From Desertivirga brevis (GTDB lineage: Bacteria; Bacteroidota; Bacteroidia; Sphingobacteriales; Sphingobacteriaceae), in the NCBI RefSeq assembly GCF_017355835.1, contig NZ_JAFEWF010000002.1, positions 310,001 to 374,000 of the forward strand: 64,000 bases of DNA. Reading direction: 5' to 3'. Under the pieces are notes generated by a model, which had not been told where the DNA came from, searched no databases, and saw only the letters and a program-made list of their open reading frames with translations. Below are positions 8,502 to 17,337 of the stretch, one piece after another (position 1 is the stretch's first letter; each line of letters starts with the position of its first letter). A program made the translations under genes and the position numbers.

Positions 8502-9070
8502 AGCTCAATTCCCCTTTCTTTTTTAAACTCATCAAGAGTTTTATTGATCTTATAAGGAAAACTATAAGGAAACTTGCAAGTTGATTTATCCAAGGTTATC
8601 TTCTTAGTATCAGTTAAGGTATAGGAAGAATCTGCGACATTGAAGTTTTGATCGAAGAACTTCACGAGATTTTCCATTGCCGCCCCCTTTGTACATTCGC
8701 TTCCAAAAAAATTGTTTTCTCTTTGGAAAGCAAATAGTTTCCCATCTTTATCGAAATAGCTTTTGTAGGCAATGAACCAATCGTCTTTCGGACTAAACGG
8801 TAGCTCGGCGACATAAAGTATCTTCCCTTCTTTATCTTTAAAGACATTATAAGTAGCTTCCAGGTTCTTTTGATTCCTCGCTTCCTCCCTCGAAATCAAG
8901 CCTGCCTTTTCCTTGACTTTTACGTATACTATCAGGGAACCTGCATTGATCATACTATCTACCGTATATTTCTTATTCTTTAATGATGAAACATTTTTAT
9001 CTGCTTTTGGAGAGGAGCAGGCATAAAGAGCACTCATTGTAGTAATCAACAAGTAGGCAAGCTTTTTCAT
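8498..9070 (-). CDS. Lipoprotein of unknown function
   Basis: I do not recognise this 190-residue protein. It begins with a clear lipoprotein signal, MKKLAYLLITTMSALYAC, with the lipid Cys at 18. The rest is soluble, charged and without repeats. It contains two further Cys residues (in SECTKG and STCKF) that could pair. It is probably an envelope protein. It stands alone, ends in the terminator shared with phoU, and lies 99 nt downstream of the TonB receptor gene on the same strand. Confidence 0.75.
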   Translation of the reverse strand: MKKLAYLLITTMSALYACSSPKADKNVSSLKNKKYTVDSMINAGSLIVYVKVKEKAGLISREEARNQKNLEATYNVFKDKEGKILYVAELPFSPKDDWFIAYKSYFDKDGKLFAFQRENNFFGSECTKGAAMENLVKFFDQNFNVADSSYTLTDTKKITLDKSTCKFPYSFPYKINKTLDEFKKERGIEL

Positions 9071-9168
9071 TCAGGTTATTTCTTTTGGATCGGGCTAATA
9101 TACTATTCCTTGTGATGAGCAGGAAGCAAAAATTCAGGCTTTTAAGTGCCTGACCTTCGAATCTCGTC

Positions 9169-11460
9169 TTATCTAATCGTTAAGGGGATATAAACACCAA
9201 AAGTGATGTTCCTTCCCTGATTCAAAATCCCTTCAGCTTTTAACCTGTTCAAGTGATTCACATATTCCTTATCCAACAGGTTATCACCCGTTACATAAAT
9301 TTTGAACGCTTGCTTATTAATCCTGATCCTTGAACCTATAGAGGCATTAAGTAGGGTATAGCCAGCGGTTTGAGTTTCAAAATTAGGATCAACCTTAGTT
9401 TGGCGGAGGTAATTATCAATGCCAATTGAGAAATAAGTGTCTTTTAAAGTAGTTGATTTAAGCCTCGGCTCAAGGCGTAACTCATTTCTCAATACTGGCG
9501 CCGGCATATAAGGAAGAGAGGTTTTTGTAAAACGATTTAAACCCCGGGTAAATGAGAGTGTATTCTCAAAATGAATCAATGAGGTTGGATGTAGCGTTAA
9601 GCCGGCTTCTAATCCGTAAAGGTTAGCATTATCCTGAACATATCTGAAAACGGGAAGGGTGCGTTCCTCTGCTTCGATAGTTTCGTTAGCTGTTTGCCTA
9701 TAATAGATATAATTATCGATGTAGTTATTGAAAAGATTCAAATGCGCATCTATTTTATTGTTGTGAAACTCAAGTCCTGCATCGGCATAATAACTTCTTT
9801 CCGGATCCAGATTTGTGTTGCCGACCTCGTACCTGAAAGTGCCTTCGTGAACACCATTTGAGCTTAGTTCTGCAATATTTGGAGCCCTAAAGGCACTCCC
9901 GGCGTTTGCTTTGAAGGTAATGTTTTCATTGAAGTTATGAGTAAGCCCTATAGCTCCGCTTAAGTTTGAGAAATCATTAGAAAAATCGCCAAAAAGGACT
10001 TCATCGTCTTCAGGCATCTCTAAACCTTTAAAATGCCTGTAATCGAAACGCAATCCCGCGTTAATACTTGTATTAGCCCAGTTTCTTTTTATATAAGCAA
10101 ATCCACCAATATCCTGGCTTTCGTAATCTGGAATAAGGATCTCTTCCGCCTTATTCTTACTGTTTTGGAACGATCCTGAAACTCCAATTACGGGTTCCCA
10201 TTTCTCTGTATTATTGAAGTAGTATTTAAAATCGTAGCTATACGTTTTCAAGTCAAAGAATAAGGATGGATCCGAAGTGCTTTCCTCCAGCTCGCGCCTT
10301 TGGTTATCCTGAAAGGCAAGAGTGGATCTAAGCCGGCCCTTATTGAAAACGAACTGGTTGTTCAGTGCCAACTTGTAATGGTTGATATCTTGAAAAGGTA
10401 GATTTAGCTTACGGCTTTTATTTCCACTCAGGAACTCATTTGCATGAGATACCTCATGTTCTTCTTCCCCCTCCTCATGGTCTCCATGTCCAGGGATACC
10501 TAGCTTAGTGTTAAAACTTGAGAAGTTAAGATGCGTGTAGCCCCAGCTTTTGTTTAGGCCTATTTGAGCCGAATAATTAGTTTCATTAAAGGCACTGTTT
10601 GATGCCCTCCCTAAAGGCGTTTTATAGGCATAGGCGCTTTTATGAGTTCCTCGAGCTCTCCAGATAAAGCCCTTTGTATTGCCCTGAAGCATAGCCGAAT
10701 TCCCGGATAAGCCGTTATTGCTGCCATAATTCGACAAAACTTCACCCTTTATTTTTCCCTCTGCAACTGGCAGCGGCTCGAGGATATTTATCACTCCACC
10801 CAGGGCATCAGATCCATATATTAAACTTGATGCTCCGCGAAGCACTTCCACGCGATCCGTATTATATTGGTCTATTTCTATTCCATGTTCATCCCCCCAT
10901 TGCTGACCTTCCTGTTTCACTCCATCCGACAAGGTAATTACCCGGTTGTAACTCAGGCCTCTGATAACAGGCTTTGAAACCGCCGCTCCAGTTGTAATTT
11001 GAGACACTCCCGGAACTCTGGATATTGCATCAACAATATTGTTGGAAGGACGATTTAACATTTCTTCTTTGGATATCGAGGTTACTGCTGTGCTGTTTCT
11101 CCGGTTATCTGCACCAGATACCGTTCCTGTAACAACAACTTCATGAACTTCTATCAGACTCTCTGATAATATGATATTAAGGTTTGCAGTTTCACCCAAG
11201 TCTACTGTTTGAGTAAAGGTGCTATAACCCAGAAACCTTACTTCAAGTACAAATCGACCCTTAGTAGGAATCTTTTGAAAGAGGAACCGGCCATTTTCAT
11301 CAGTATTTACAGAAATTCTAAGCTCGGGAATTGATACTATGGCACCTGCTACTGCTTGTTGTGAAATTGCATCGGTCACCTGTCCGCTCAGGGTGAGAGC
11401 AGCCGCAGACATTCTTGTTGCAAAGAGCAGTACGAAAAGAAATGTTGTAAGAGTTTTCAT
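9169..11460 (-). CDS. TonB-dependent receptor with His-rich loop, probable metal receptor
   Basis: This 763-residue outer-membrane receptor has a signal peptide (1-19), a carboxypeptidase-regulatory-like domain (about 22-100), a TonB-box-like VHEVVVTGT (about 105-113), a plug domain (about 120-235) and a beta-barrel ending in an aromatic-rich strand. Residues about 321-342 form an extracellular-loop candidate rich in His and acidic residues (GHGDHEEGEEEHEVSH), similar in character to zinc receptors such as ZnuD. The ligand is therefore probably a divalent metal, but this is inferred. Transport would be energised by an ExbB/ExbD/TonB complex such as that at 39.3-42.3 kb. A small His/Cys protein is encoded just upstream on the same strand. 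Confidence 0.9.
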   Translation of the reverse strand: MKTLTTFLFVLLFATRMSAAALTLSGQVTDAISQQAVAGAIVSIPELRISVNTDENGRFLFQKIPTKGRFVLEVRFLGYSTFTQTVDLGETANLNIILSESLIEVHEVVVTGTVSGADNRRNSTAVTSISKEEMLNRPSNNIVDAISRVPGVSQITTGAAVSKPVIRGLSYNRVITLSDGVKQEGQQWGDEHGIEIDQYNTDRVEVLRGASSLIYGSDALGGVINILEPLPVAEGKIKGEVLSNYGSNNGLSGNSAMLQGNTKGFIWRARGTHKSAYAYKTPLGRASNSAFNETNYSAQIGLNKSWGYTHLNFSSFNTKLGIPGHGDHEEGEEEHEVSHANEFLSGNKSRKLNLPFQDINHYKLALNNQFVFNKGRLRSTLAFQDNQRRELEESTSDPSLFFDLKTYSYDFKYYFNNTEKWEPVIGVSGSFQNSKNKAEEILIPDYESQDIGGFAYIKRNWANTSINAGLRFDYRHFKGLEMPEDDEVLFGDFSNDFSNLSGAIGLTHNFNENITFKANAGSAFRAPNIAELSSNGVHEGTFRYEVGNTNLDPERSYYADAGLEFHNNKIDAHLNLFNNYIDNYIYYRQTANETIEAEERTLPVFRYVQDNANLYGLEAGLTLHPTSLIHFENTLSFTRGLNRFTKTSLPYMPAPVLRNELRLEPRLKSTTLKDTYFSIGIDNYLRQTKVDPNFETQTAGYTLLNASIGSRIRINKQAFKIYVTGDNLLDKEYVNHLNRLKAEGILNQGRNITFGVYIPLTIR

Positions 11461-11591
11461 CTAAGTGGAATTATCAGGTAGTAGCTATATGATAATGGAT
11501 CATAGCTGCCAAGTAGGTCACCGAAATGGTGAGTTATAAGGTGTGTTTGAACCAGCAAAGGGCAGGTTTCAGAGTTGATAACGAAAATTAA

Positions 11592-11930
11592 TCAGCGAGC
11601 AGGTGGAGCCCGCAGTAAAATAAGAATAGGCTCAATAATAATGGAAAGAACCTTGTTTTTTGAGAAAAGTCGAATCCAGGGGATGTCTTCTGTCTGTTGC
11701 TCATCCGAAGGCGCGAAAAAAGCCTTGTCAATATGAAAGGCACAGGCAAAGCAAAACGAACCTTTTTTTGAAATGTGAACTTTATGAGTACAGTTGCCTG
11801 TTTGGCCGTAATCCGAGCACTGTATTTCATCATGATGATTATGCAGAAGGTCAAGAGGAAGTGCTACCACTGAAAAACATATCAGTAACACCAATGATAA
11901 AATACTCCTTATTAACCTTCCTCTAGTCAT
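11592..11930 (-). CDS. Small membrane-associated His/Cys-rich protein
   Basis: I do not recognise this 112-residue protein. A hydrophobic N-terminal segment (about 9-29) is a signal or membrane anchor. It is followed by LHNHHDEIQC, then GNCTHKVH and SFCFACAFH: five His in a short span and four Cys in CxxC-like spacing, which suggests metal or redox chemistry. A second hydrophobic stretch lies at about 93-106. It is 131 nt upstream of the TonB receptor on the same strand and is probably co-transcribed, which supports a role in handling the same metal. An overlapping frame (11588-11854) lacks these features. Confidence 0.65.
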   Translation of the reverse strand: MTRGRLIRSILSLVLLICFSVVALPLDLLHNHHDEIQCSDYGQTGNCTHKVHISKKGSFCFACAFHIDKAFFAPSDEQQTEDIPWIRLFSKNKVLSIIIEPILILLRAPPAR

Positions 11931-12030
11931 AGAACTTTGGTAACAAAAGTAGGTAAAAAAACAGCATGAGCAAAGGGATTCGGATCTAAGGGCTCAAACC
12001 AAGTCGCTGTTGACTACCCAATAGATAAGG

Positions 12031-12768
12031 TTAGTTCACAATAAGTTTGTAGCCCTTGCCGTGCACATTTATTATCTCAACTTTCGGGTCGTCTTTCAGA
12101 TACTTACGTAATTTGCTGAGGAAAACGTCCATGCTTCGTCCGTTGAAGTAATTGTCATCATGCCAGATGGAAAGTAATGCCTCTTCTCTTGTCAACACCT
12201 GATTTTTTTTAAGGCAAAGCAAACGCAGGAGCTCGGCTTCTTTTGTTGAAAGCTTCTGCTGAAAGTCTCCCTTCTTTATAGTCTGAGAAGTATATTCAAA
12301 AATATAATCTCCAATTTGGAACTTGTCTGGGTCAGCTTCCTGAACCTTTTTTTCCTGATTGCCAACTCTTTTCAACAATGCGTTAATGCGGAGCAGCAGC
12401 TCTTCGATGCGGAATGGTTTGGTGATGTAGTCATCTCCGCCTAAAGTAAACGCCTCTGATTTATCTTCAATCATTGTCTTTGCTGTAGCAAAAATGATAG
12501 GTACAAGAGGATTGGCTTTGCGTATCTCTTTCCCTAAAGAGAATCCGTCTTTTTTGGGCATCATCACATCAAGAATACAGAGATCGTACTTATCTTTTGC
12601 AAATAACTTCGAACCCTCATCACCATCTCGTGCAAGCACAACATCGTATTTGCCTTTTAGCTGCAGGTAGTCCTGCAAAAGCATACCCAGGTTAGGATCA
12701 TCTTCTACTAATAATATCTTTTTGCCTTTTAGCGCATCTGTATTGCTGAGCGTAGCTGTCATAAACAT
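12031..12768 (-). CDS. rprY: OmpR/PhoB-family response regulator, RprY-like
   Basis: The 245-residue regulator has a receiver domain (about 14-130): acidic pocket LLVEDD, phosphoacceptor Asp in LCILDVMMPKKDG, Lys in DYITKPF. A winged-helix DNA-binding domain follows (about 145-243), ending in INVHGKGYKLIVN. The phrase LDVMMPKKDGF and the overall layout match RprY of Bacteroides and Porphyromonas. The ATG two codons later (12762) is an alternative start. It lies immediately after the sensor kinase gene. Tandem TTAACA boxes upstream of that gene are a plausible binding site, implying autoregulation. Its target genes are unknown; the pst promoter carries similar boxes. Confidence 0.9.
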   Translation of the reverse strand: MFMTATLSNTDALKGKKILLVEDDPNLGMLLQDYLQLKGKYDVVLARDGDEGSKLFAKDKYDLCILDVMMPKKDGFSLGKEIRKANPLVPIIFATAKTMIEDKSEAFTLGGDDYITKPFRIEELLLRINALLKRVGNQEKKVQEADPDKFQIGDYIFEYTSQTIKKGDFQQKLSTKEAELLRLLCLKKNQVLTREEALLSIWHDDNYFNGRSMDVFLSKLRKYLKDDPKVEIINVHGKGYKLIVN

Positions 12769-14631
12769 TTAAATATCCTTTGCATTTATCGGGAAACTTA
12801 TTTCGAACTCTGAACCCTTGTCTTTCTCGCTTTTTACACGGACAATTCCATTATGTCTTTTAACGATGTTGTCTACATAGCTTAAACCTAAACCAAATCC
12901 TTTTACATCGTGCAAGTTGCCTGTAGGAATGCGGTAAAATTGTTCAAAGATTTTTGATAGCTGGTCTTTGCTCATTCCAATGCCATTATCTTTTACTCTT
13001 ATTAACAGGTTTTTCCCGGCGTTCAACGTGCTGATCTTTATTTCAGGCTGCTCCTTGCTATACTTTAGGGCGTTATCAATAAGATTGAAAATAATATTGC
13101 TGAGGTGCAGTTCATCACCTTGAACAATGTCCCTGACGGCTTCCAATTGCAGCTCAACTTTAGCGTCTTTCTTCTGGAATTGTAAAGTGAGACTGTCTGC
13201 AATAGCCGCGATAAGGTCATTCATCTCAACCGGTTTAAAGTTAAGTTTAAGATCACCTTTGTCTATCTTGGCAATATTCAATACTCTTTCTATGTGATTA
13301 CCCAAACGCACATTTTCATCGTAGATAATATTAGCAAGGCGATTGACCCTTTGTCTATCTTCCAGTATTTCAGGATCTTTTAAAGCATCACTCGCAATCA
13401 TGATCGTAGCCACAGGAGTTTTAAACTCGTGAGTCATGTTGTTAATGAAGTCTGTCTTGATCTCCGAAATCTTCTTCTGACGGAAGATTATATAGATGGT
13501 ATAGCCAAAGCAACTTAAAAGCATGATCAACAGTCCCACTGATGAAATAAGTACAGAATGCATATTCTGAAACATATAGGCGTTCCGGGTGGGGAAATCG
13601 ATCGTCAGCAAGCCGCTTTCGTTGATCATATCTTTCGGGAAAAGAGCAATACTGTATAAATTATCAGGCTGTATTTGATTCTCTTTCCACGCCACCTGTT
13701 GAAATATAACTGAGTCGGTATTGGCAAGAGATATTTTATAATTATAGGGGATATGAATACCTCTATTGGCAAGTTCCGTTCTTAATAGAGTATCTACCGG
13801 ACTAATCCTCTTTAGTAGCGGAATGTCAAAATGCTCGTATTCGTTAGCAATATCGATAAATATGTTCGTTTTGGGATTGACGGTTTTAGCAGAATCAAAG
13901 AAGCTTCTGATTTTCCTTATTTCGCGAGATTTTGCTTCTGTTAATGCAATTGCTCTCTCTCTGGATCTCCGATCCCGCTCTTTTTTCAGTTCCTCTTTAT
14001 ACTTGTCATTCACCTTAGGAAGGGAGATAACTCTTATCCCTGAATAAGGATCTTCTACTAGGTAATGAACGCTGTCTCTCAATGATTTACCAAAGCGATG
14101 AGGCCTTAGGCGTTCTTCATCTTCTACATATAATTCATGTACTTCATCCTGAAAAACCTGCCCATATGTATCGACTGATTGTCTGAGCTTAACTTGCAGC
14201 CTCACTTTATTCAATTGATTTGGATCCCTGAAATAAGTTTCATAGAAATCATTATCAATAGTCATTATTCTCGGAAAGCGCGAACGGAGGATGCTGTCTC
14301 GTGTTTGAAAGTCCTTGTCGATCTTACCTTTAATCAATCGAATGCGACCCTGGTGCTCCTCCTCACGTTTCCTAGCATCCTCCTGTTCCCTGGTTAATTG
14401 CTGGTCTCTTTTAAAACGTTCCTCTGCTTTTGCCTTTTCACTTACGAAGCGCTTGGCATCTTGCTTTATTAGTTTGTTTGCAACTTCACTAAGAGCACTG
14501 TTTACTGAAAGATCGAACAACTGCGCCTTCTGCAAGTACGACTCCCTGATAAAGTAATATTGCATAGCCATCACCCCGAAGAGCGCAATGCTCATCAAAC
14601 CAATTATGAGGCTAATACTTTTCTTTTTCAT
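12769..14631 (-). CDS. rprX: Membrane sensor histidine kinase, RprX-like
   Basis: The open frame begins at 14640 (MCEMKKK), but the start at 14631 (MKKKSISLIIGLMSIA) gives a natural N-terminus with positive charges before the helix. There is a membrane segment at about 5-24, a large periplasmic domain (about 25-355, the first part a charged coiled coil with many EERFKRD-like repeats) and a second membrane segment at about 362-384. The HisKA domain carries its phospho-acceptor in MTHEFKTP (His about 401), followed by the ATPase domain with NLIDNALKYS, DNGIGM and GFGLGLSYV. The response regulator gene follows directly. The signal sensed is unknown. Confidence 0.92.
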   Translation of the reverse strand: MKKKSISLIIGLMSIALFGVMAMQYYFIRESYLQKAQLFDLSVNSALSEVANKLIKQDAKRFVSEKAKAEERFKRDQQLTREQEDARKREEEHQGRIRLIKGKIDKDFQTRDSILRSRFPRIMTIDNDFYETYFRDPNQLNKVRLQVKLRQSVDTYGQVFQDEVHELYVEDEERLRPHRFGKSLRDSVHYLVEDPYSGIRVISLPKVNDKYKEELKKERDRRSRERAIALTEAKSREIRKIRSFFDSAKTVNPKTNIFIDIANEYEHFDIPLLKRISPVDTLLRTELANRGIHIPYNYKISLANTDSVIFQQVAWKENQIQPDNLYSIALFPKDMINESGLLTIDFPTRNAYMFQNMHSVLISSVGLLIMLLSCFGYTIYIIFRQKKISEIKTDFINNMTHEFKTPVATIMIASDALKDPEILEDRQRVNRLANIIYDENVRLGNHIERVLNIAKIDKGDLKLNFKPVEMNDLIAAIADSLTLQFQKKDAKVELQLEAVRDIVQGDELHLSNIIFNLIDNALKYSKEQPEIKISTLNAGKNLLIRVKDNGIGMSKDQLSKIFEQFYRIPTGNLHDVKGFGLGLSYVDNIVKRHNGIVRVKSEKDKGSEFEISFPINAKDI

Positions 14632-14672
14632 CTCACACAAAAATACGTAACTGGTTGCCTCTCAATTATCCT

Positions 14673-14728
14673 TTAACAATTTTTAACAAGGCCTTAACAA
14701 AATAAAAAAACGTTGCGGTCTACTTTTG
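14673..14728 (+). promoter_or_regulatory. TTAACA triad and -7 box in the divergent rprX promoter region
   Basis: TTAACA occurs at 14673, 14683 and 14694 (10 and 11 bp apart), followed by the -7 element TACTTTTG at 14721-14728 for the rightward gene. The last TAACA starts 26 bp before the -7 box and the triad spans 21 bp, exactly as in the pst promoter. The boxes also lie 42-68 bp upstream of the leftward kinase start, so one regulator could control both directions. Confidence 0.65.
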
Positions 14729-14746
14729 ATTATAAATTTTCAAATC

Positions 14747-15622
14747 ATGAAAGCACCATTACTTAACCTGTTCATTCCCGCCGCTTTAAGCTATGCTCTT
14801 GTTATGCCAACAGTTGAAGCTCAAGCTCAAAAGACTGTAAAGAAAACGATCGTCGTAGCAAATGGCGACACCACAATTAATGGCAGGCGTTTGAAAGAGA
14901 TGGATAAGAAAGAGCGGGAAAGGTTTAATAAGGAGTTTAATGAGAGAGAGAAGCAACAGATAGAAGAGGAGATAGACGCATTGATAAAAAGGAAAGGAAG
15001 CGCTGATATTGTGATACGAAAGTTTCCTGGCCCCTTAAGCCTGGAGAATGCAGATATTCTAAAATTCCGGGAGGATAGTGGGAAATTAAGTCCTGATAGT
15101 ATTACATGGAGTTTTCGTCATCGAATAAACAGCGACATGTTAGCGTTGATTCCTGCAGGCAACCTGGGGTTTAGACCAAAAGTCCATAAGCACGATCGCT
15201 TAATGCTTTTAGATGACCGGCGGGAGTTTAAAGACAAAAAAAATACTCAGACCCTTCATTTTCGTAATGTTGATAAGGATGGATTTAGTACAGAACTAAA
15301 CTTTTTTGTAGAAGATTTAAATCCTGAGGAACAAAAAGTCGTTTTGGGGCAGGTAGCTGCAAATGTTAATTTAGCCGTTGAGGACTTTGCATTATTTCCA
15401 AATTTTTCTTCGGGAGATATCAATTTGTCCTTCCACTTAGGAACTAAGGGGACAACACTGGTAAAGGTGCTCGACGCAGAACATAAAGTGCTATTTACCG
15501 ATAAGGTGAATGGGTTTAGCGGAACTTATCTTAAGCCAGTAAATATGGCGAAAAATGGTCTTTATTACATTTCTGTAAACCAAAACGGTAAATGGTTTGT
15601 AAGAAGGATAGTTAAAAATTAA
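14747..15622 (+). CDS. Secreted protein with putative type IX (Por) C-terminal sorting domain
   Basis: The ATG at 14747 (MKAPLLNLFIP) is chosen over an in-frame upstream codon at 14726 because it starts the signal peptide (about 1-27, to VEAQAQ) and the -7 box overlaps the upstream one. The 291-residue protein has a very charged helical stretch (about 45-85, with KKERERFNKEF). Its C-terminal part, from about residue 215, resembles a type A Por sorting domain: VKVLDAEHKVLFTDKV, then GLYYISVNQNGKWFVRRIVKN. It would be exported across the outer membrane by the type IX system. It is divergent from the RprXY-like genes and probably controlled by them. The function is unknown. Confidence 0.75.
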   Translation: MKAPLLNLFIPAALSYALVMPTVEAQAQKTVKKTIVVANGDTTINGRRLKEMDKKERERFNKEFNEREKQQIEEEIDALIKRKGSADIVIRKFPGPLSLENADILKFREDSGKLSPDSITWSFRHRINSDMLALIPAGNLGFRPKVHKHDRLMLLDDRREFKDKKNTQTLHFRNVDKDGFSTELNFFVEDLNPEEQKVVLGQVAANVNLAVEDFALFPNFSSGDINLSFHLGTKGTTLVKVLDAEHKVLFTDKVNGFSGTYLKPVNMAKNGLYYISVNQNGKWFVRRIVKN

Positions 15623-15636
15623 CTGAGGAACAAAGA

Positions 15637-15665
15637 AGCCCTTTCTCCGCGATGGAGAAAGGGCT
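15637..15665 (+). terminator. Terminator after the putative type IX cargo gene
   Basis: A 12-bp stem (15637-15648 with 15654-15665) and 5-nt loop are followed by CTTTATTA. It lies 14 nt past the stop codon, between convergent genes. Confidence 0.75.
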
Positions 15666-15708
15666 CTTTATTATCGGTGTAATCACCTCTAATCGGTGAA
15701 ATTATCAA

Positions 15709-16074
15709 TTAAAACGGAAGGTCGTCATCTTGCGGTGCTGAATTAATATCAACCGGAGGAGCGTAATCAGGCATTGGAGCTTGTGCACCTTGTCCTGTAA
15801 GAACGTTAAGTCTCCAAACGATTAAGGAGTTGAAGTAAGCAGTTTTACCATTACGGTCTGTCCATGGGCGACCACGAAGGTTGAAGAAAACTTCAACATC
15901 ATCACCTACTTTCACAGTATCAAACAGGTTTACTTTATCCTGCAAAGCTTCGAATTTTATATATTCAGGGTACTGAGGATTTTCAGCGTACTCAATGATC
16001 AATTCCCTTTTTTTGAATGTCTCCGTCACATTTTGAATTGGAGAAATTTCGTGAACTTTTCCTTTTATATCCAT
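15709..16074 (-). CDS. DUF3127 protein with SSB-like acidic C-terminal tip
   Basis: The 121-residue protein belongs to DUF3127, a Bacteroidota family with a predicted OB-fold (about residues 1-92, with LIIEYAENPQYPEYIKFE and VFFNLRGRPWT). A flexible Pro/Ala-rich linker (about 95-112) leads to the C-terminus DDDLPF. That tip is nearly identical to the SSB C-terminal peptide (consensus DDDIPF), which recruits DNA repair and replication proteins. A role in single-strand DNA or RNA binding with SSB-like partners is therefore plausible but not shown. It is monocistronic and divergent from the RNA methyltransferase gene. Confidence 0.85.
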   Translation of the reverse strand: MDIKGKVHEISPIQNVTETFKKRELIIEYAENPQYPEYIKFEALQDKVNLFDTVKVGDDVEVFFNLRGRPWTDRNGKTAYFNSLIVWRLNVLTGQGAQAPMPDYAPPVDINSAPQDDDLPF

Positions 16075-16143
16075 TGTCTTGTCTTTTTTCGAAAATCAAA
16101 AACCAAATCTGCCAATTTTAATTGATTAACTTCGCACAATATT

Positions 16144-17334
16144 ATGCAAGTTTTCAACACTAACAGTCGTATTATTATAACGTGCAATAAGCGTTTATCG
16201 CCTTATCTTGTAAAGGAAATTGAAGGATTAGGGTTTGCTATAAAGCGAAGTTTTACCACAGGGGTAGAGATTGAAGGCAATGTAAATGATTGTATCAGTC
16301 TCAATCTAAACCTTCGTACAGCCAGCCAGGTACTTTATTCCTTAAAAACGTTCAAGGCTGCTAATCCAACTGAACTTTATGAGGAACTTGTACAGGTTGA
16401 GTGGGAGGAATATATTGATTTTGCAGGTTATTTCTCTGTTACCTCTGTGGTTAACAATGAGCATATAACCACGCCACTTTTTGCAAATGTAAAAGTGAAG
16501 GATGCTATTGTAGACAGGATCAAAGCTAAAAAGGGAGCGCGGCCTAATTCTGGTCCGGAACTAAATAAAACGGTTGTAAACCTTTACTGGCAGGCAGATA
16601 GAGCAGAAGTATTTTTGGATACGTCGGGAGAAACACTATCTAAGCATGGCTACCGCAAAATTCCGGGAAAAGCGCCGATGCTTGAGGCCCTTGCAGCATC
16701 AACCATAATGGCTACTAAATGGGATAAACAGAGCACTTTCATTAATCCCATGTGTGGTTCTGGAACGCTTGCTATTGAAGCTGCACTCCTGGCTACTGAT
16801 AAAAGTCCCGGTCTTTTCCGTATGAATTACGGTTTTATGCATATTATCGGATATGATGAGCAGGTGTTCTTTACTGAGCGACGTAAGTTGAAAGACCAGG
16901 CAAAGAAACAGATCGAGTTTAAGATCATTGCGAGCGACCTCTCTCCTGATGCCGTAGACGTTGCCCAAAGGAACGCTAAAACGGCAGGGGTAGATCATTT
17001 AATAGAATTTCATGTCTGCGATTTTGCAGATACCCCGGTACCTGAAGATAAAAAAGGTGTAGTAATGTTTAACCCTGAATATGGGGAGCGTTTAGGTGTA
17101 CATTCTAAGTTAGAAGCCACCTATAAACGTATCGGCGATTATATGAAGCAGAACTGTAAAGGCTACAACGGTTATATCTTTACCGGAAACCCTGACCTTG
17201 CCAAAAAGATAGGTCTTAAAGCTTCAAGAAGAATAGAGTTTTATAATGGTAAGCTGGATTGCCGCTTGCTGGAGTATGAACTTTATGAAGGGACCAAGAG
17301 GGAGGTTAAGGAGGATGAGCCTTATCAGTTTTAA
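16144..17334 (+). CDS. THUMP-domain class I SAM-dependent RNA methyltransferase
   Basis: The 396-residue protein has an N-terminal THUMP-containing RNA-binding part (about 45-160) and a Rossmann methyltransferase domain (about 165-380). Visible motifs are NPMCGSGTLAIEAAL (SAM-binding motif I region, about 200-214), ASDLSPDAVDVAQRNAK, and the catalytic-loop equivalent NPEYGERLG, where many relatives have NPPYGERL. It resembles the N-terminal half of RlmL (23S rRNA m2G2445 methyltransferase) and YpsC-type proteins. The likely reaction is guanine N2-methylation of 23S rRNA, inferred from the family. Confidence 0.88.
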   Translation: MQVFNTNSRIIITCNKRLSPYLVKEIEGLGFAIKRSFTTGVEIEGNVNDCISLNLNLRTASQVLYSLKTFKAANPTELYEELVQVEWEEYIDFAGYFSVTSVVNNEHITTPLFANVKVKDAIVDRIKAKKGARPNSGPELNKTVVNLYWQADRAEVFLDTSGETLSKHGYRKIPGKAPMLEALAASTIMATKWDKQSTFINPMCGSGTLAIEAALLATDKSPGLFRMNYGFMHIIGYDEQVFFTERRKLKDQAKKQIEFKIIASDLSPDAVDVAQRNAKTAGVDHLIEFHVCDFADTPVPEDKKGVVMFNPEYGERLGVHSKLEATYKRIGDYMKQNCKGYNGYIFTGNPDLAKKIGLKASRRIEFYNGKLDCRLLEYELYEGTKREVKEDEPYQF

Positions 17335-17337
17335 AGT

